From the NCBI GenBank assembly GCA_023144115.1, contig JAGLGH010000154.1, positions 1-5,593 on the forward strand: a stretch of 5,593 bases of DNA, given 5' to 3'. This DNA is from Nanobdellota archaeon (GTDB lineage: Archaea > Nanobdellota > Nanobdellia > Woesearchaeales > JAGLGH01). Position numbers and translations under genes: made by a program. Each line of letters begins with the position of its first letter. The stretch's first letter is position 1. Positions 4,736 to 5,593 of the stretch are shown here, piece after piece. The notes beneath the pieces were generated by a model, which ran no database searches, was not told the origin of the DNA, and was given only the letters and a program-made list of their open reading frames with translations.

Positions 4736-5593
4736 ATGACAATAAAAAAACAAAAAATCCTTATAACAAGCGCGCTCCCATATGTGAATAATGTGCCGCA
4801 TCTGGGAAATATAATCGGCGCAGTGCTTTCAGCAGATGTATTTGCAAGATTCTGCAGAAGTATTGGTCATGAGACCATCTATATCTGCGGAACTGATGAG
4901 CATGGCACTGCAACAGAGACAAAAGCAATTGAAGAAGGCGTAACTCCTAAGGAGATTTGCAATAAATATTACAAGATACACAAAGATATCTATGACTGGT
5001 TCAATATAAGTTTTGATGAATTCGGCAGGACATCAACACCTGAACAGGTAGAGATAACTCAGGATATTTTCAGAAAGCTTCACAAGAAAGGTTACATATC
5101 TGAAGATGTAGTTGAACAGTTTTACTGTGAGAAATGCAAAAAATTCCTTGCTGACAGGTTTGTCGAAGGAACCTGCCCTTATTGCGGATTTGAGGATGCT
5201 AGAGGTGACCAGTGTGATAAATGCAGCAGGATGCTTAACGCTATTGAGCTGAAAAATGCAAAATGCAAGATATGCAGTTCTACACCAGTCATTAAAAAAA
5301 CAGAGCATCTTTTTATTGACCTTCCAAAATTAAAGCCCAAGCTTCTTAAATGGATAGATAAGCGTTCTGTTGAAGGCAATTGGTCCAATAACGCAAAGAC
5401 AATGACCTATGCATGGATAAAAGAGGGTTTGAAAAAGCGGGCAATCTCACGCGATCTTAAATGGGGTGTCCAGATTCCTCTTGAGAAGTATAAAAACAAA
5501 GTATTCTATGTCTGGTTTGATGCGCCAATAGGTTATATTTCCATAACAAAGAGAGCATTTCCAGATACCTGGGAATCATGGTGGAAGAATGAT
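4736..5593 (+). CDS. metG: Methionyl-tRNA synthetase, N-terminal 286 residues
   Basis: This charges tRNA-Met with methionine in the cytoplasm, a housekeeping step. The reading frame is open to the right edge, so the C-terminal half is outside the window. The class I signature is HLGN at residues 22-25, preceded by [18 protein letters not shown] at 51-58 is a family hallmark. The connective peptide (about 119-190) carries four CxxC knuckles, at Cys131/134, 147/150, 160/163 and 177/180, expected to bind two zinc ions as in archaeal and eukaryotic enzymes. [13 protein letters not shown] at 257-269 is part of the methionine-binding catalytic core. The KMSKS loop and anticodon-binding domain would follow beyond the edge. 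The ATG at 4736-4738 is the natural start: it directly precedes the conserved N-terminus and fits the TATA box spacing. It is divergent from the ATPase operon and was separated from it by the IS insertion. Confidence 0.97.
   Translation, partial: MTIKKQKILITSALPYVNNVPHLGNIIGAVLSADVFARFCRSIGHETIYICGTDEHGTATETKAIEEGVTPKEICNKYYKIHKDIYDWFNISFDEFGRTSTPEQVEITQDIFRKLHKKGYISEDVVEQFYCEKCKKFLADRFVEGTCPYCGFEDARGDQCDKCSRMLNAIELKNAKCKICSSTPVIKKTEHLFIDLPKLKPKLLKWIDKRSVEGNWSNNAKTMTYAWIKEGLKKRAISRDLKWGVQIPLEKYKNKVFYVWFDAPIGYISITKRAFPDTWESWWKND

Noticed and set aside
5033..5388. Two overlapping minus-strand open frames inside metG
   Set aside because: They lie opposite a clearly recognised metG frame with conserved motifs and have no features of their own.

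Overview
The window is AT-rich and most likely archaeal, with a DPANN-like lineage possible. Three signs point that way. The methionyl-tRNA synthetase is of the archaeal/eukaryotic type, with four CxxC knuckles and HLGN as its class I signature. Its ATG lies about 28 bases downstream of a TATTTAAA box with no ribosome binding site, as in leaderless archaeal transcripts. The proteins are also rich in Lys, Asn and Ile. The lineage is inference, because spirochaetes, for example, also carry archaeal-type MetRS.

Bases 1-3490, minus strand, form a tightly packed operon read right to left: a MoxR-type AAA+ ATPase (2117-3490), then at least three tandem paralogues of a predicted right-handed beta-helix protein (1167-2120, 349-1164 and 1-346, the last running off the edge). 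The ATPase stop overlaps the first paralogue start (ATGA), and the later junctions leave two bases between stop and start. The two complete paralogues carry about four 27-residue repeats of the FxxN / GGAI kind seen in chlamydial polymorphic membrane proteins, yet no signal peptide or membrane segment is visible. The paralogues differ mainly in a charged N-terminal linker of 54, 45 or 0 residues. An ATPase that remodels partner proteins, followed by an expanding family of beta-helix proteins with an interchangeable N-terminus, is the most interesting part of the window. Its function is unknown.

Bases 3491-3739 are the leader and intergenic region of the operon. It has candidate TATA elements and Shine-Dalgarno-like GAGG strings, but no convincing gene.

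Bases 3748-4690 are a complete insertion sequence of about 942 bp, IS6/IS240-like. It has 14-bp perfect terminal inverted repeats, a 7-9 bp target duplication, a zinc-ribbon plus DDE transposase on the minus strand, and a hairpin near each end. It landed a few bases upstream of the MetRS TATA box, in the divergent intergenic region between the ATPase operon and metG, and the core promoter survived.

Bases 4736-5593, plus strand, hold the first 286 codons of metG, cut by the window edge.
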